DNA of 64,000 nucleotides from Oscheius sp. JU75 (lineage: Eukaryota; Nematoda; Chromadorea; Rhabditida; Rhabditidae), in contig JASJZC010000003.1 in assembly GCA_037178855.1 (NCBI GenBank), forward strand, positions 868,001-932,000, written 5' to 3'. Below, piece by piece: positions 48,457-59,236 of the stretch. Numbering within the stretch: the stretch's first letter is position 1; each line of letters starts with the position of its first letter. The notes beneath the pieces are model-generated. The model made no database searches. It saw only the letters and a list, made by a program, of their open reading frames with translations, and was not told the origin of the DNA. The position numbers and the translations under genes are program-made.

Positions 48457-49274
48457 ATGCAATATTTTCTGGGGATGATGTTGGTTTCACTTGGTACAAG
48501 TAGCCTTTCCCGCGAAGAATTAAAGAAGCTGCTGGGCAGGATGCTGAAGAACAAGCCTCTGATGGGAGAACCAGAGAAGAGCAAACTGACTCTCAGTATC
48601 ATCCGAGTGAGTCTACTCTCTGTCTCACACTCATCTTTTAGCACACAACCTTTCCTTATCAAATTGGCGACCTGCCGATGCAAGCCTGTGTCCGGATCTT
48701 GAAGGACGGCAAAATCGAGTATCTGATCGGCTGCAAGACGTCCGAATATGAGAAGGCAAGGCAAACGGCCAATGATACCACAACCGTCTTCAAGAAGAAC
48801 GACACTGACCGGCCCTACTGTCACTTCTTCACCAAGTACGAGGAAAACCCCAGGGAAAATATAAGCGTGAACGAGAATGTGCAATACTACCAGTGGAGCA
48901 ATCAGCTAGTATTCCACAAGTACAGCGAGAAGGAGAGTGGCTTCTATGGATGCTACATTGGAGGAGTGAGTTAGTTTTGCTATGAGAGACAGACATTCTC
49001 GTTCTCTAAGGAAGTGGAAGATCAGTGAGAGAGAAATAGAGAGACAGTTCTATTTCTCTCACTTCAGGGTACAAGACCATGGCAATGGAAGCACACCGGC
49101 TGGACTCTCTTCTACTCCAAGCCTAATCAGAATCTGGTCGACAACACTGCACTAAGCAAGGAAACCTCTACCCCGGCCTCGACAACGAGTCCCTCTCCCG
49201 CTCCCCAGTTCAAGAGTATCCTTAACCAAGTGAGACGCCAAGGACCAGGCGATCTGCAGAAGACAGAACTGTAG
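48457..49274 (+). CDS. Secreted protein with one Ig-like domain
   Basis: Exons 48457-48606, 48642-48965 and 49068-49274 give 226 residues in phase 0. The start MQYFLGMMLVSLGTSSLS looks like a short signal peptide. The core has ACVRILKDGKIEYLIGC, an N-glycosylation site (NDTT), and then YYQWSNQLVFHKYSEKESGF followed by YGCYIGG. The late Ser-Gly-Phe-Tyr-Gly-Cys is the typical F-strand signature of an immunoglobulin domain, with a cysteine available upstream to pair. The tail is Ser/Thr/Pro-rich (STPASTTSPSPAPQ) and basic. AATAAA follows at about 49290. Partner and role are unknown; the Ig call is by pattern. Confidence 0.68.
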
Positions 49275-49351
49275 ACTCCAGAAATCGAAATAAACTACCG
49301 TTTCTGCCAAATATTCATTTCAGGTTCAGTAAGAGAGAGATAGAGACAGAG

Positions 49352-51629
49352 TTAGGACTTGTGTTTCAGTAGAATCTCGTCAAAAACGGTCTTGGCAAAG
49401 TGGATGTCCTCGTCGGTGGTCAGTTGACTGCAGACGGCTAGACGGAGGAAAAAGACACCATGACTCTGAAAAAGGAGAAGATATAGTCTGATTGGAAGAG
49501 AGGGAGGGGTACTGGGACTCATACTGATAACACTATGAATCACAGTACCTTAAGCTGTGCTGTCACTACTGTACTTGTTCTGTGAGACTCAAACTGTACT
49601 CTTACCAAAAGACTGGAGCAGACTGACTGTAACTCGTTCTCTCTTATTACTAGCCAATACTGTTACCAAAGGATGGGGCGTCTGAACATCCCTATTGTTT
49701 CTCTGTTCTCAGTCTTTCATACCAATTTAGAGCTGTACCTGATCTTCTGTTCCTTGAACCCCTACTCACCTTAGAAGGTACCAAATGCACTCTTCCGTCA
49801 TTGTTTATAGCGTTACAGAAGGCCTCATTCTCTTCGTTAGAAGCTCCCTTGATCTTGAAGCAGGCCAATCCCAGATGGTGGGGAAGAAGAAGTTCATATC
49901 TTGGATCGGCCTTGATCAAATCGGCGAAGAGTTTGGCTTGGGACTCTTGCTGAAAAAAGATGTGAAAAAACAGCAGTCCAAAAGTTTACCTTTCTCAGGT
50001 GGTCCTGAATCTTCTCCACACCCATATTTCTGAGAACGAACCAGATCTTGAGGGAACGGAAGCGACGACCGAGAGCTACCTGGAGGTGACGGTAGTCGGA
50101 AGCGACGGCCTGATGCTCGTGTTTCAGGTAGACCGGATCCACGTTGAAGTACTTGGCAGCGGAGCGACCGTCTTTGAACCTGAAAGTCTCACTGTCGCTT
50201 TGTTTCTCTTTCTCTCTGTCTCTGTGTCTCTCTGCCTCTCTGTGTCTCTCTATCTTTCTCTCCACTTACCACATTGGTGAGCAGTCAAAGTTGACCATCA
50301 TAGCCTTATGGGCGTTATAGTTGAACGAATCTACGTATTCAATTCCTTTGGACATGTATCGGAACTCGGGACAAACAAGGTAAGATCCAGCATAGGCAGC
50401 ATCAACATGAAGCCAGATGTGTTCCTTCTCACAGACTGGACCAAGTTCATCAAGCCAGTCAACTCCACAGGTACTGGTGGTTCCAATGGTAGCAATCATG
50501 ATGAAGGGAATGAGCCCACGACTGCGGTCTTCCTGAAAAGTCACTGTCACAGTCACTGTCTCTCTTACCTTGATAGCATGTTCCAGAACCTCCTTCGTAA
50601 CAGTATAGTTCCCAATCTTGCTGTCCACTGTACTCTTCAGTTTCCTCAATCTGACACCGGACAACATAGCTCCCTTCTCGACTGAGGAGTGCGCCTGGTC
50701 CGAACAGTAAGCGACCAGCTTCTCAAAAACGGAAGGGTCATGATAGTGAGGAACGACAGACTCGGACCCTTCTTCTTCGATCTGAACCAGGCCTTTGAGA
50801 GTGTCTATCTGTCTCTTACAGTATTCTGTCGAACCTTGGCCAAGATTCCCTTGATCGTCTTTCCGACTTCCGTATTGGCCACCCAGCTCAGGACACCATT
50901 CGTCTCACTCTTGACCGACTCCACGGCCCGAGCTCGGGCAGTCATGATGGCGATCATGGTCGCGTCACTGGCTGTGCATTGAATGATACCGGTACCAGAG
51001 CCCTCGTGGGAGTTCTGTAGAAGGTATTAAGGGAATAGGGGTGTCAGATACCTTGAAGTACTCTGGAAGACCGAGAATGTCAACGAGCCAGTCCAGAGTA
51101 GTCATCTCCAGTTCAGTCATGGCCGGACCGGATTTCTGGAACAGTGGTTTGAGAGAGTCTTTGGCCATTGGGATTAGTGGAGAGGGAAGAGTCAAGCCCA
51201 GACAATTACTGTCTCTGTCTCGCTGTTACATACTCCCGGTACCCTGTCACTCTCATCTTTGTCAAATTTTTAGGTACAGAGTCAGAAGCAGAAACAGTCA
51301 CTTCTGATACTCACCCAGGTAAAGCCAATACTGGACAGTCCCCCAGATAGAATGTCTGCCATGATTGCCTGGTAACTACAGGCGGTCGGGAAGTACGCAA
51401 AGAAGTGAGGATGATGCCACATCGTGTTCCCGTTTAAGACCACCGGCTCAAGATCCTTGAAAATGGCTTCCCAGGACTCTGGAGCCGCGGGAGGATGACT
51501 TGGAACTACGTCGGAAATGTATCCGGGCTGGATGTGCGGAAGTGGAGTTCGGTCTCTCATGGTAGACCAGAAGTCGGCCACGAAGTCGACCATCTCCTTG
51601 CCGTGGCGTCGGAATTCTTCTGGGTCCAT
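49352..51629 (-). CDS. Aromatic-L-amino-acid decarboxylase family (PLP)
   Basis: Exons 51629-51315, 51135-51052, 51014-50820, 50781-50569, 50532-50270, 50179-49990, 49949-49770 and 49465-49352 give 517 residues. Family motifs in order: [44 protein letters not shown] (His stacking on the cofactor), [11 protein letters not shown] (Asp to the PLP ring) and [16 protein letters not shown] with the Schiff-base lysine. The flexible-loop tyrosine is kept in [10 protein letters not shown], so decarboxylation rather than aldehyde synthesis is expected. It makes a biogenic amine from L-DOPA/5-HTP, tyrosine or histidine. C. elegans relatives are bas-1, tdc-1 and hdl genes; which one this matches cannot be decided here. 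An acceptor lies five bases before the ATG. Confidence 0.93.
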
Positions 51630-52389
51630 TTTGTCTGGAAATTACTTGTTTGAAAAGTGAGAGACATAGAGATAGAGAGGCAGAATGCTAAAGGAACAGA
51701 AGCCTACATTTTATATAGGCGATAAGAGAGACGGGATCGGTTCCTTATCAAAATGTAGCCCTTCCTTCTCTAGTATGTAGTCAAAGGGACAATCTGACCA
51801 GGTCCCAGGACAGAAATTCTGGTCCAGACATCCCAAAAGGACAGAGACAAATGACGTGGTTGTCTTATGTTACACCGAAAGAGCGTAGCAAGAAATAATT
51901 GGCGGAAGGTGGGTAGTAGGTAATGGATCCGCTTGGACTAGCCTGTTTGCGGGCTCTGATTGAGCTCTTTCCCAGCCGTGAGTAAGAGAAAGAGATTGAT
52001 AGTGTTCTTAGCTTTTGGAAGAAGGAATGGATGAAATGAGTGGCGGGAGCGGAAATGAGTAGAAGACATCCAGAGTGAGACGGTAATGGATTTCAAGGGG
52101 ATAGAGAGAGTGAGAGAGAGAAACAGAGACACAGAGACAGACATAGGAAGAATTATTGGAAAATTGTTGCAATAGTGCTACTTCTGGGGGAACCCGTTAT
52201 GAACTGATAAAGTTGATAAGACGAATAGGGACGACAGCTGTGCCGTGTGGAAAAAAGTGATAAGTGTTGTCTTGAGATCTGTCTCGGTCTTTCTTTGTCT
52301 CTCTTTAAACAAGGCCAAAATGTAAAACCAATTTATTGCGGGTCAGATTTCCAGAAATTAGATAGTTGAGATAAGAACATGAACATTTG
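51630..52389. other. Intergenic, no gene seen
   Basis: Decarboxylase upstream region, with GAGACAGA-type repeats and a possible polyadenylation signal for the next minus-strand gene (about 52331). Confidence 0.5.
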
Positions 52390-52562
52390 TCAGAGATTGA
52401 ATCGATGCTGCTCCCAGTTCTGAAACCAACATTTTCTTTAGAAGTCTACTACAAAAATGCTACCTCATCCATTTTATCGTAGTCACGGCGTGTCCTTACA
52501 TAGCAGGCAAGAATCCAGATACCAAGGCCCAGGACGACGACGCAGGTTCCAAGAGGCTCCAT
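52390..52562 (-). CDS. 42-residue single-pass membrane microprotein
   Basis: Exons 52562-52464 (33 codons) and 52419-52390 join in phase 0. MEPLGTCVVVLGLGIWILAC is a helix, followed by a basic boundary YVRTRRDYDKMDE at the exon end and the tail NWEQHRFNL. An AATAAA lies downstream near 52331 on this strand. The structure matches the other micro-genes. Confidence 0.6.
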
Positions 52563-52825
52563 TCTTCCGAGGAATTGGGAGTGGTACAAGACTATCGGGA
52601 CTGAAAATGTATTGGGACACGCCAATATATTGATCGACTACCATAGTCATAGCGAGCCCGACCTCTGTTGATCTTTCGGTCTTTGTCTCTGATCTCTTGA
52701 TTGTCTCTATCAGACCCAGAAGTTCTAAAGGAACCAGATGAGCAAAGCAGGAATCTTAGGTTGAAAATAGATAGAGATGTTTATAGACCATATCGATAAC
52801 GATAGTCAGTCACCGGTTCTCCTCC

Positions 52826-52930
52826 ATGGCTCCCACCCTCGTCTTCTTCGCAATTTCCACATGTGTCTGTGCCCTCAACTGCTGTCTGAAGTGTCCGAAG
52901 ATGGTGGTGATTGATAGAAAGTTACCATAA
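52826..52930 (+). CDS. 34-residue Cys-rich microprotein, single exon
   Basis: An open frame reads MAPTLVFFAISTCVCALNCC then LKCPKMVVIDRKLP-stop. A hydrophobic start runs into CVCALNCCLKCPK. It is divergent from the neighbouring micro-gene 264 bp away. It lacks the intron of the others, so support is weaker. Confidence 0.35.
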   Translation: MAPTLVFFAISTCVCALNCCLKCPKMVVIDRKLP

Positions 52931-53652
52931 GAGTCTTTTTGAACCGATAGACTGCTTCAGAACTGAGCCTATGACTTCCGGTCACGCAAAGGTCCCGTCT
53001 AGTCTGCATCTGCTAAAAAATTTGGTAAACTTTATGTAAAATCGTAGTCATTCCGGCAGCTAACGTCATAGAGCTTCCTTTTTCAGTCTTCCAGTCCCTT
53101 GTTGAAAAGTAAAGTTGTTATTCATCTACTTTACCCTTATAATTCGTAAACGGCATCCACGACATACGTCAAGGCTTACCCCAGATAGCAGTTGACAAAA
53201 GTCTGTATCCTTTCCTTATCAAATGATAACCAAGTAAAGCATAGGCAAGTCAGGTTAGAATAGTTTGAATTGGAAGAGGAAAGACTGAATCGATATCCTG
53301 GGCTATCTGTCTTTCTGTTTCTCTGTTCGTCTGTCTCTCTTTCCCGTTGTCTCTCCGTCTGACTTTTCCTCTGCCTCTCTGTCTCTATGTCTCTCTGTTT
53401 ATCCGTCTTTCTGTCGCCCTGCCGCCCTATCTCTCTGTCTTTTTTTCTTTTCTTTCAGTCTCTCTGACTCTCCGTCTCTCTGTCTACCTGTCGCGATGTT
53501 TCTTTGTAACTGCTCAATTTATATCCTCAAATTTTTTTTTTCGAAGGAATCATAATTGGTGTAACAGTTCTTCTTCTTCTTCTTGCTCTACTGACTCTTC
53601 CACTGTTCTCTTCACAGCCCTGACATTGCCCGATATTTCCTGTTCTTGAGGA
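52931..53652. repeat. Gene-free; TCTGTCTC-rich tract
   Basis: 53305-53500 is degenerate CTGTCTCTCTGTC sequence. An acidic 48-codon frame on the minus strand (about 53700-53550, ending EEEEELLHQL) could be an alternative last exon of the next gene. Confidence 0.5.
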
Positions 53653-56151
53653 TTACTCGACCTTTGAAATGCGATAAACGAGGCTGGGGGGGTATCGACT
53701 GAAAATGAGTTTAGATAGGCATATCCCACTCTGCTCAATACCTAGAGTTGATTTCCGACTGCTCAATCTGCACGTAGTCAATGTTCGCTTCAGCCTCTTC
53801 ATCCTCGTTTTCAAACATGGCATCCTCTGGATTGATGCGGAAGGCATCCACATCTTCTCTTGTGAACAGACGAGCGTTTTTTGGAATGCACCAGTCCCTG
53901 GAACGTAGAGGGTCGAGGTACAGCTAAAAGAAATATTCGCATAATCGCTGAAATGACAGTCTGCCACTCTGTGATCAGTGTTACGGACACAAAAATTAAT
54001 TTTCCAATTGAGTGATGTTTTGCAAAGTGGTAGCCCTGATTAAGCCTACAACTTTGCAGAACTTCACAACGCTGGAAACTGCTTCTTGGATCAAAAAATA
54101 GTTATATGAATTTTTGGCTTACTGGGCGGCCCTGTCACTCCCGTACCATCTCCCCTCGGTCTTTTCACTATATAATCAGACGCACTCGTCCAAATTAGCT
54201 TTCGGGCACATCGTAATTGTACAAGCGGTACCCTCAGACCATGATCGTTGTAGAACGAGTCTAACGAAGTAGCTTCGAGAATGGTCTAGGGAATACTGCT
54301 TTTTTGGAGAAAACAAGGCTCTGGTCAGATCAGGGCCTTTTTTCTGCCGTGTTTTGGAAACACTTTATGTGACCTTCCTTTTTGGTTTTAGAAGGGCTTC
54401 TTAAGTTCTTCAAACACAAGTGCAGTTCTGTTGATTGTCAGTCTAGGAGTGGACCATGTTCTTTCCTAAGGTGAGGAGGCGGTTTCAAAATAAGTCAAGT
54501 AGGACCAGGCTTCGCGCTGTCCTGCAGACGCGCCCGGCCTGAAACCCGTCTAGTTTCTACTCATTTTCGGGTAGAAAGCTACATTTTCCAGCAAAATGAT
54601 GTTCTGCAAAGCTGTAGGTTTTGATTTGGGCTACAGCTTTGTAGAACATCATTTTGCTGGAATCCCACGTTTCGAACTGATCACAGCCCGGACGAGTCAA
54701 AAATTTCCAGCCAAAAGGCTACTGTCGTGCATTGCAGCCTGTTACGGACCCAAAACATGATATTTCAGCATCTCGATGTTCGAAAAAGTTGTGGCTTTGA
54801 CCAGCTACCACTTTGCAGAAACCAAGCACAAAGATGCATTCTTGTGTTCGAAAAACTGGATCACAGCGAGGCTACAGCGAATGAAATATTACCTGTGTGG
54901 AACTGAGCTCGTCACACGGAAAGTCTGGGTAGGACTGGAGATTCTCCTTCAAACTCCGCTTCTGGAAGTTTTTGAAGAGTCCTCGCAAGACGGCCTTTTC
55001 CTCCCAGCTTGTCGATTGCTGCGCCTCGTCCCACAGCTCGTCCAACATTTGCAAAACTATGGAACTTTCTAGAAGAGGTGGAAGTAGAACAAAAATTGAG
55101 AAAGGCACAAACCGAGGGCATTGAGATTGTTGGAAGGCTGAGGCTGATTGACTATCTGACAGAGAAACTGCCTGATCTTTCCATAGTCGACGTCAAGTTT
55201 TTCTGGACGACCTTCTCGAGCCATTGGGCTCTCGGAAACCTGAATATTGTGTAAACTTCAAAATTTTTGAAAATCTTACCAAGACATTCTCGTGCTGAAC
55301 GGTTGGAATGTTGTCGAAAGCGTCAGAAATGGCATCTTTAGACCAGGTGTGAGTGAATCCACGGAACTGACTAGGTAGGCTGAGGGTAGCAGATGTCCAA
55401 TGACATTTGGCGGCTTTCTGTGAAGTGAAATTGTCAGATGCAGAGACAGAGACTCACATTGATAGGTTCCATCGGAGTCTTCTTCAGTACATCTTCCGCT
55501 CCTCCTTTTCCCACAGCTTTAAAACTCTTCTTCATTGTCTGCAGCATGCTCTTCTTCTTCATATTGACCAAATCTCGAATTTCACCCACTTTATCACTGA
55601 ATTTGCTTGTTAAATGAAGGCTTATACCCTACTCACCAAATTTCTTGGGCATCCCGATTTACTCCACAGGCAGAAATAAACTCTAAGGCTGTCTCACTGG
55701 TACCGAATCTGTAAAAGTGGTAAACTGAAGCAAAAGTGACCACCTACTGTTTGATGAAAGTGTAAAGAGCACTCAGTTCTGTGCTTTTCCAGAAACCTTC
55801 TTCTTTCATTACCTGAAAACACATTTTCTGGGGTATTCAAAATTGCTAACCTTCTTCAAAGAAGGCTCTTCCTCAAGGGGCTCCGGCTCCACGAGATCCC
55901 TCTTCTGCGCCTTCTTCGAATGAGCTGATTTCTTCTTGCTATTTTCAATTTTTGGGACTGGCATATTGTTTTTCGTAATTTCTGAAACCATTTTATCAAT
56001 TTTGAGAAAAAAATAAGTGAACAAATTCGAAAGGAGGAAACTGAAATGGGGCAGACTTACTCGAAGCTGTCGCAGGGGGTTTCAGAGTCTTACCTGGATC
56101 CAAGGGAGCCAAATTCCTTTTGAAGAGAATGTAAAAAAAGTTGGTAATATT
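53653..56151 (-). CDS. SANT/Myb-like nuclear protein of unknown function (5' end missing)
   Basis: Ten exons on the minus strand: 56151-56061, 55981-55851, 55812-55748, 55708-55637, 55596-55458, 55417-55280, 55239-55113, 55068-54893, 53923-53742 and 53698-53653. A basic region (KKKSAHSKKAQKRDL) precedes EGFWKSTELSALYTFIKQFG then CGVNRDAQEICDKV. The spacing of Trp, Phe-Gly and Arg fits a SANT-type helix bundle. Further on are MKKSFKAVGKGG, a helical stretch SSIVLQMLDELWDEA, and a highly acidic end (ENEDEEAEANID). The charge pattern suggests a chromatin or transcription protein. The last exon is uncertain: the in-phase choice is short, while an acidic open frame fits better but is out of phase. 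Intron 54892-53924 holds several hairpin repeats. Confidence 0.6.
54014..54067. repeat. Recurring hairpin copy
   Basis: GATGTTTTGCAAAGTGGTAG pairs with CTACAACTTTGCAGAAC. Confidence 0.65.
54588..54660. repeat. Recurring hairpin copy, best formed
   Basis: Two 30-base arms (54588-54617 and 54631-54660) are complementary at 29 of 30 positions around a 13-base loop. A weaker copy lies near 54768-54830. Confidence 0.8.
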
Positions 56152-56822
56152 CTGAAGAATGGTTAGAGGCGAATGACAGCAAGTGAGAGATTGGCGCTGC
56201 CAGTTCCTAACTGTTTATCGATTTTGGGGGTAGCGGGACAAGCGAGTGGTTAAAAACAGTTCTGGGAACAGAAAGGATGCGGTAAAACTAGAACTCTCCC
56301 TGTCTTTCTGTCTCTCTGTCTCATTATCTCTCTGCTCTTCCACTAACAGCTTAAATGACCGTTTTCCTCAACAGAAAAAAAAATTACAAAAATGTCGGTC
56401 AAGTTATGGAGTTGGGAAGGAGGTTTTTTGTACCGAAGTACAGAGTGAGAGTGAGTGAGAGTCAACAATTGGCACCGAGGTGCTGGGGACGATTCCCCGA
56501 GAACGATTATGAGAACATAGCGGGTTTCGCAAGATAACCCAACAACTCCGGACCGACTGACGGCTGCCGCTTTTGAAAGTTCTTATACAGGAGGGGGCGT
56601 GCTGTTTGACGAGATGATTGGGTTCCAAAACAGACTTCTCTCAGAGAGAGGGTCCAGAACAGTTGAGTCATATATGGCGAAAGATCACAAAAGCCCCTTT
56701 CTCTCCCCTCCTTCGTCTATCTTCTCTCTGTCTCCCTTCTTGAACAATCGACCGTCACGAAACACCTTCATTGAGAGATCATGTCCTACCCGTAATTAAA
56801 AAAGCACAATGAAGTCAGACTA
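56152..56822. other. Intergenic, no gene fixed
   Basis: Should contain the 5' end of the SANT-like gene. No exon could be joined in phase. Confidence 0.4.
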
Positions 56823-58044
56823 TCAAAGATCGAAAAGATTCTGAATCCACCATTTGCAGGGTATAGTCTTCATCTTTTGGTACTCTATTCGTATTCCTAG
56901 AACCGTATTGTGGACTGGATAGGCTACCAAGGTAGGACGGTCATCTTCGCATCGCTGACGCAGGGGTTTTTTGCGGAAGACGCCATCCAGCCGGATCAGA
57001 TCGACTTTGGCATACTCGGCAAGAACACCAGTGAAGAAAGCATCTTCCACCTCGAAGACTGGCTGGGTAGAAGCTGCTCCAAGTATGGATGTGAGAGCAG
57101 AGGAGGAGAAGATGTAGATTGGCCCATTGGCATAGATCGGAAGGTGGTCGAAAGGGTAGATAGAGAGGGGGATGTACCTGCAAGAAGACTTTCTGTCTCT
57201 GTCTGTCTCTGTCTACTCACGAAGGATCAAACGGGTCTCTGCGTGGCTCCACCTTTTTCCATAGAAACCCCATGAGGAATTTCTTGCGATGAACTTCCTT
57301 GTTGACAGCTCGAAACAACTAAAAATCTGTCTCTGCGTCTATGTCTGACTCTGACTTACCTTGTCCACATCAAGCACCACGTCACAGTCAGCCTTCGCTA
57401 CTTCCACTTGAGGATAATTGTGGTGTGCCCATCTGTAGGTCACTAATAGCTTGTAGACCAACCCTTTGTAAGAGTCAGTCAATCCACCACCTGTTACCAA
57501 AATGTCCCGATAGTTCTTGCTCTCTTCTGTCAGAAGATGATCATGGTAGCGGTTCTGTCTAACGATGAAGAGTACAGTGACCAGACCGGACTGGATAGCT
57601 TTGGAAAACTTCCTGTGTGCCCAACTGTCTCGGATCTCTTGACGACGGTGCTCGTCTGTAGCTGTCAGAGGGACGAGAATGAGAAGAGCGGTTCGAGGAG
57701 AAACAGTAGGGAAAGAGTGGTTCAGTCTGAAACGGTAGTTAATCTCTCTGTCCCTCTGTCTCTCTGGTTCTCAGTATTTGTCTTTCTGTCTCTGTCACTC
57801 ACTTCTCTGGTCTCAAAGCTAACATTTCCTTCCAAAGAGTCTGATTCGGTTCTGCCAGCCCGGTATCCCTTCTTCCAGGAATTGGGTCCAGACTTGACCA
57901 GTACATGACCAATTGCCAAGCAAGAAAAATTGCGGCGACCAGTAGTAGAAACCGCATTCGTTTGGGAAATCTCTGCTGATAAAACTGAAGAATTTTGGCC
58001 ATAGTCGAGACTTTCGGCTTTGTTATAAATAGTGGATCCGCCAT
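56823..58044 (-). CDS. GT31 (beta-1,3-galactosyltransferase-like) glycosyltransferase
   Basis: Exons 58044-57803, 57726-57360, 57318-57221 and 57177-56823 give 353 residues. Type II membrane topology: a short basic N-terminus (RFPKRMR), then the anchor FLLLVAAIFLAWQLVMYW, then the lumenal catalytic domain. GT31 landmarks: TALLILVPLTATDEHRRQEI with RDSWAHR, LTEESKNYRDILVTGG, SYKGLVYKLLVTYRWAH, EVAKADCDVVLDVDK in place of the DDD metal site, LPIYANGPIYIFSS and FEVEDAFFTGVLAE. These enzymes add hexose or HexNAc in beta-1,3 linkage in the Golgi using UDP-sugars. The metal motif is altered to DCD/DVD, which may still bind Mn. Substrate cannot be predicted. Confidence 0.87.
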
Positions 58045-58558
58045 GGAGTCAGGAAAAAAGACATAGAGGATAATGAACTCTGAAAAGGTACTGTTGAGCA
58101 GTGAGAGAAACAGAGACAGAGAGGCACAAAAAGCGCGTGGAAAAGTGGAAGAGAGACAGAGGGTGAGGTTGCCCCTGGTGACCATGTGTGGATGTAATCA
58201 AAAATCTGTTGGTGTGTGAAAGGCTGGAGAAGCCTGTTAACAGAGCAAGACAGATAATGTACCCTATCGAAGGGAAAATAGAGCAAGGGGATGAGTTGAA
58301 TAAGGACCTGTAAATGCTAGTAGTCTTTCGATTCAGAAGAATCTATAGGCTGAGAAAATGGCTGTTGTACTGCGATCTAGGCCGGAAGGCTGTTTTCGTG
58401 GAAGTTCGTTTAAACGTTGACGTTGAATCATCATGCTTCCTTCCAATGTCACTGTCACTGTTCATCCTTCTCCTGTCTCTCTGTGACCTTGTTCCATCCG
58501 TCCCCAGCTGTAAACTGACCGCCGACTGGTCATCAGTGCCCTATTGCGGCCGAATTGT
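58045..58558. other. Intergenic, no gene seen
   Basis: Leader of the GT31 gene, with an acceptor near 58084 and a short upstream ATG, followed by unremarkable sequence up to the tRNA-Cys. Confidence 0.45.
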
Positions 58559-58630
58559 GGGGGTATAGCTCAGTGGCAGAGCATTCGACTGCAGATCGAG
58601 AGGTCCCCGGTTCAACTCCGGGTGCCCCCT
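58559..58630 (+). tRNA. tRNA-Cys (GCA)
   Basis: A 72-nt cloverleaf. The acceptor GGGGGTA pairs with TGCCCCC, the anticodon loop is CTGCAGA (anticodon GCA), and the T arm is CCCGG-TTCAACT-CCGGG. All arms are intact and there is no intron. Confidence 0.97.
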
Positions 58631-58919
58631 ACTCTCTTTTGCTTTTTTGAACAACCTTTTTTTTGGAAACTTAATTGTGACCATGTTACTCTTTGCTGTA
58701 TTGGTCAAAGCTTTAGATGTTGCTCCTACACTGAGACTCTCAGTGTCCCTTCAACATTCTTTTCCAATATTATGTTCTCTAAAAGAGAACAGGTACCACT
58801 TCCTACTTCCGAAAGAATCTAGAAATCGTCCTCTCGACCTTCGCCATGTACTCCTATATTCCCGTACTATCTCCCATCCCGCCACTATGACAACTTTTTC
58901 GTCACATACCATCCTGTGC

Positions 58920-58991
58920 GCCTCATTGGCTCAGTGGCAGAGCGTCTGTCTAGTAAACAGAAGGTCGCTGGTTCGATTCCAGCATGAGGCA
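58920..58991 (+). tRNA. tRNA-Thr (AGU)
   Basis: A 72-nt cloverleaf. The acceptor GCCTCAT pairs with ATGAGGC, the anticodon stem TCTGT/ACAGA holds loop CTAGTAA (anticodon AGU, read as IGU after modification), and the T arm is GCTGG-TTCGATT-CCAGC. It lies 289 bp after tRNA-Cys on the same strand. Confidence 0.97.
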
Positions 58992-59236
58992 GAACTCTTT
59001 TTTGCTTTTTTGGTCAATTTTTTGCATTGTTCCTGTCTTTCTGTCTATCAGTCTGTCTCTCTGTTGTCGCTCCGTGTCTCTGTCTGTCTTTTTGTATCTC
59101 TGTCTCTCAAGTCCTTTGGACGGTACAGCTTACGGCACAAGATGCTGGTCCCTTTGGAAGACAGAGCGACTACCAAAGGATATAATCTTTATTAATCGTC
59201 GTTTAAGTAGACTCATAGCAACATCAGAGGAGTCTT

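Noticed and set aside
53653-56151. TFIIIB B''/BDP1 identity for the SANT-like protein
   Set aside because: Only a loose SANT pattern matches; the conserved BDP1 sequence around it is missing.
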